8,001 nt of DNA from Candidatus Ventricola intestinavium (GTDB lineage: Bacteria > Bacillota > Clostridia > Christensenellales > Aristaeellaceae): positions 1 through 8,001 of the forward strand of contig DVMG01000027.1 in assembly GCA_018715105.1 (NCBI GenBank), given 5' to 3'. Positions within the stretch are counted from its first letter, which is position 1. Each line of letters opens with the position of its first letter. The notes below the pieces were generated by a model. The model was not told the origin of the DNA, searched no databases, and worked only from the letters and a program-made list of their open reading frames with translations. Of the stretch, positions 6,059 through 8,001 are shown piece by piece. Made by a program: the position numbers and the translations under genes.

Positions 6059-7546
6059 ATGGCGTTTTGCACATTTGATGACAACACGGCGCTGTTTGAT
6101 TCCACGCCGGTGGAGAATATGTTCATTACGGAGTACATGCTGCGCGCGCCGGGGGACTTTGTCAAGGTCTATCTGTATGCGCTGATGCTGTGCTACCACC
6201 CGTCGCCGCGCATGTCGCTTACATCCATGGCCCGTGATCTGGATATGACGGAGGAAGAGGTCGAGCGCGCGTTTAAATACTGGGCCCGGGATGGGCTCGT
6301 GCGGCGTGTGGCGGATCACCCGCCCGCCTATGTGCTGCGCAATCTCAAGCAGCTGACGCTCACGCGGGCGGAAAACCCCGGCGAACAGCTTTATAACCGC
6401 AACTTTACGGAAGAGATTCGCCGCGTGCTTGGCGGGCGTGAACTGCGCAGCGCAGATTATCAGATCATCTTTGACTGGATCGATGTGCTGGAACTGCCGG
6501 AAGAAGTCGTGCTCATGCTCCTTCAGATGGAGATGGAAAACAGCGGTGGCCGCGTTTCCCTGCGCATTGCCGACAAGCGCGCCCAGGAATGGGCGCAAAG
6601 CGGCGTGCGAACCGTGGAAGACGTGGAAAAAATCATCGTCATCGGCAAGGAGCGGGAAGCGCAGCTGCGCAGGCTGCTCGCCCGGCTGGGACAGCGGCGT
6701 GCGCCCAGCGATGACGAAAAAGAGATGTACCGCAAGTGGATCGACGAATGGGGATTTACACCGCAGGCCGTCCAGGAAGCCTGCAGGGAGACCACAAAGG
6801 GCACGCCGACAATGGCCTATCTGGACGGTATCCTGCTGCGTCAGCACCAGCTTGGCCGGCATGAGGCCCAGGCGCTGGAGGCCGGCATGCAGCGCGAACG
6901 CACGGCGCGCGATTTTGCCCGCGATGTGTTTGCCGGGCTTGGGCGCACGGGCGTCACGCCCACGCAGGAGGATCTGGCGGCGATTGAAGCCTGGCGCGCG
7001 CAGGGAGCGGGGGATGAGCTGATCCTGCTGGCCGTCTCCGCAGCGCACAGGCGGTCCGGCGGCGGCAACATGGACGATGTGGATGCGTTCCTCACGCGCT
7101 GGCGGGAACGCGGCCTGACAACGGCAGACGCGGTGCGCGCGGACGCGGCGCGCACGCGCGCGCTTAATGCGCAGCTGCGCGGAATTTATGAGGCCGCGGG
7201 GCTTGAAAAGCGCCCCTCCGCACCGGATCGTGATCTGCTCTGCCGCTGGGCGGGAGAGATGGGCATGAACCAGGAGATGATCCTCCAGGCGGCGCAGTAT
7301 GCGCGGGGAAGCGGCGCGCCGATGATGGCGATCGGGAAAATTCTCGCGGACTGGCACCGGGCGGGCATTACCACGCCGGAGGCCGCGCGCGCGGAGCATG
7401 AGGCCCATGTGCGTGCAGGTGGGCAGAAACAGCCGGCTTCTCCCGCGGTGCAGCCGGGGCGGGATATGCTCATGCGGCACACCCCGCAGGAACGGCGTGC
7501 CACATACAGCGCTGCCGTGGTGGATTTTGACGAGGAGGAGAGCTGA
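6059..7546 (+). CDS. DnaD-like replication protein with repeated DnaB/DnaD C-terminal domains
   Basis: DnaD-family proteins remodel DNA and help load the replicative helicase at origins or stalled forks. The N-terminal 100 residues resemble the winged-helix DDBH1 region (FITEYMLRAPGDFVKVYLYAL at 22-42, then a helix-turn-helix around 52-84). The rest looks like four divergent DDBH2-type units at about 132-192, 217-270, 302-360 and 389-447. Each has an aliphatic/Trp helix, a central helix and, best seen in the last, an IxxxLxxWxxxGITTPE-like end (IGKILADWHRAGITTPE, 425-441). The C-terminal tail (about 451-495) is Pro/Gln-rich and then acidic. At 495 residues it is far longer than B. subtilis DnaD (about 232) and near DnaB (about 472). 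The ATG at 6059 is preferred over 6029 because AGAAGGGGGA at 6041-6050 is well spaced and the promoter leaves almost no leader for 6029. Its stop overlaps the start of the DnaC-like gene. Confidence 0.85.
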   Translation: MAFCTFDDNTALFDSTPVENMFITEYMLRAPGDFVKVYLYALMLCYHPSPRMSLTSMARDLDMTEEEVERAFKYWARDGLVRRVADHPPAYVLRNLKQLTLTRAENPGEQLYNRNFTEEIRRVLGGRELRSADYQIIFDWIDVLELPEEVVLMLLQMEMENSGGRVSLRIADKRAQEWAQSGVRTVEDVEKIIVIGKEREAQLRRLLARLGQRRAPSDDEKEMYRKWIDEWGFTPQAVQEACRETTKGTPTMAYLDGILLRQHQLGRHEAQALEAGMQRERTARDFARDVFAGLGRTGVTPTQEDLAAIEAWRAQGAGDELILLAVSAAHRRSGGGNMDDVDAFLTRWRERGLTTADAVRADAARTRALNAQLRGIYEAAGLEKRPSAPDRDLLCRWAGEMGMNQEMILQAAQYARGSGAPMMAIGKILADWHRAGITTPEAARAEHEAHVRAGGQKQPASPAVQPGRDMLMRHTPQERRATYSAAVVDFDEEES

Positions 7547-8001
7547 TGGTCAGCCGCGAAAACATCATGCGTGAGGCGCTGTCGGATTTGGAGGCGCAGC
7601 GAGCCCGCAATCTGGCCCAGGAAAAGGCGCGCCGTGAGGAAGCGCAGGCAAAGAGCCCTGCCATCGCCGGGCTGCTGCAAAGCCGCCAGGATCTCCTCTT
7701 TTCGGGGATGCGCGAGGCGTTTTCTTCCCCCAAGCGGGCAAAAGAGATTTCTGCCCATATGCAGCGGGAGATGACGCAGATGAACGCCGCGCTGCGCCGG
7801 GAGCTTCTCGCCTGCGGGCTGCCGGAGGACTATTTGCAGCCCGTGTTTCGCTGCCCGCTGTGCAAGGATACCGGTTATGTGGGCGAGCCGGTTCATGAGC
7901 CATGCGCATGCCTTAAACGCGCGGTGCTCAATAAGCTCTATCAAAATGAGGGGCTGCAGGGGCTGGAGCATGAAAACTTCGCCACATTTGATGAGACGAT
8001 T
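7546..8001 (+). CDS. DnaC/DnaI-like helicase-loader ATPase, N-terminal part (cut by window end)
   Basis: Only the first 152 residues are present; the AAA+ ATPase domain with Walker motifs would lie past 8001. The visible part has a charged helical N-terminus (1-90) and then a zinc-binding cluster, FRCPLCKDTGYVG followed by CACLK, with C103, C106, C120 and C122. It ends with the family's linker (ENFATFDETI, 143-152), which normally leads into the ATPase. In DnaI-type loaders the zinc-bearing N-terminal domain contacts the replicative helicase, and the AAA+ domain binds ATP and single-stranded DNA. The ATG shares one base with the DnaD-like stop (TGATG), and AGGAGG at 7533-7538 lies 7 nt upstream inside the previous gene, so translation is probably coupled. 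An IstB-type transposition ATPase is unlikely, given the zinc cluster and the DnaD-like partner. Confidence 0.9.
   Translation, partial: MVSRENIMREALSDLEAQRARNLAQEKARREEAQAKSPAIAGLLQSRQDLLFSGMREAFSSPKRAKEISAHMQREMTQMNAALRRELLACGLPEDYLQPVFRCPLCKDTGYVGEPVHEPCACLKRAVLNKLYQNEGLQGLEHENFATFDETI

Noticed and set aside
6429..7022. A 197-codon open frame in another + frame inside the DnaD-like gene
   Set aside because: Its Arg/Ser/Cys/Trp-rich composition is typical of a frame-shifted reading of a GC-rich gene.
7148..7163. A 16-bp strictly alternating purine-pyrimidine run (GC-rich) that could favour Z-DNA
   Set aside because: It encodes ordinary Ala/Arg/Thr codons in the DnaD-like protein and is expected in GC-rich coding DNA.
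5918..7480. A 520-codon open frame on the minus strand opposite the DnaD-like gene
   Set aside because: It has the same antisense explanation: Arg/His/Pro-rich translation without motifs, while the + strand shows a promoter, an SD and a coupled downstream gene.

Overview
The window reads as chromosomal core DNA from a GC-rich member of the Bacillota, probably Clostridia-like. The gene set supports this: an RNase J, a YlbF/YmcA-family protein, MltG followed by a U32 peptidase-family tRNA-hydroxylation-type protein, and a DnaD-like protein next to a DnaC/DnaI-like helicase loader. Strong AGGAGG-type ribosome binding sites and GTG/TTG starts fit as well. GC content looks like the high fifties percent by eye; I did not compute it. 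I cannot name a genus. All supported genes are on the + strand.

Layout: 1-272 is non-coding and holds a consensus promoter (108-135) and a leader of about 130 nt with a hairpin (190-215). It feeds ribonuclease J (273-1925) and, 42 nt later, a YlbF-like protein (1968-2321). A GC-rich 13-bp hairpin (2334-2369) separates these from mltG (2418-3614), which overlaps a U32-family gene by 4 nt (3611-4855). An 86-nt gap with duplicated Shine-Dalgarno-like motifs and a possible SD-masking element precedes a TRM11-like SAM methyltransferase (4942-5940). The next gap, of 118 nt, holds a small hairpin, a possible 16-codon ORF and a good extended -10 promoter. This promoter drives a large DnaD-like replication protein (6059-7546), translationally coupled to a DnaC/DnaI-like ATP-binding protein (7546 onward) that the window cuts off before its AAA+ domain.

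How it fits together: the first block concerns RNA decay (RNase J plus a relative of a known RNase Y specificity factor). The middle block combines cell-wall strand release (MltG) with probable tRNA modification (the U32 protein, perhaps the methyltransferase); mltG near U32 genes is a known Bacillus arrangement. The last block is a replication-initiation/helicase-loading pair.

I see no CRISPR array, insertion sequence, prophage gene, tRNA or rRNA. The window is mostly ordinary housekeeping DNA. The most unusual item is the DnaD-like protein, which appears to carry four divergent DDBH2-like repeats. I did not find evidence for a wholly new system.
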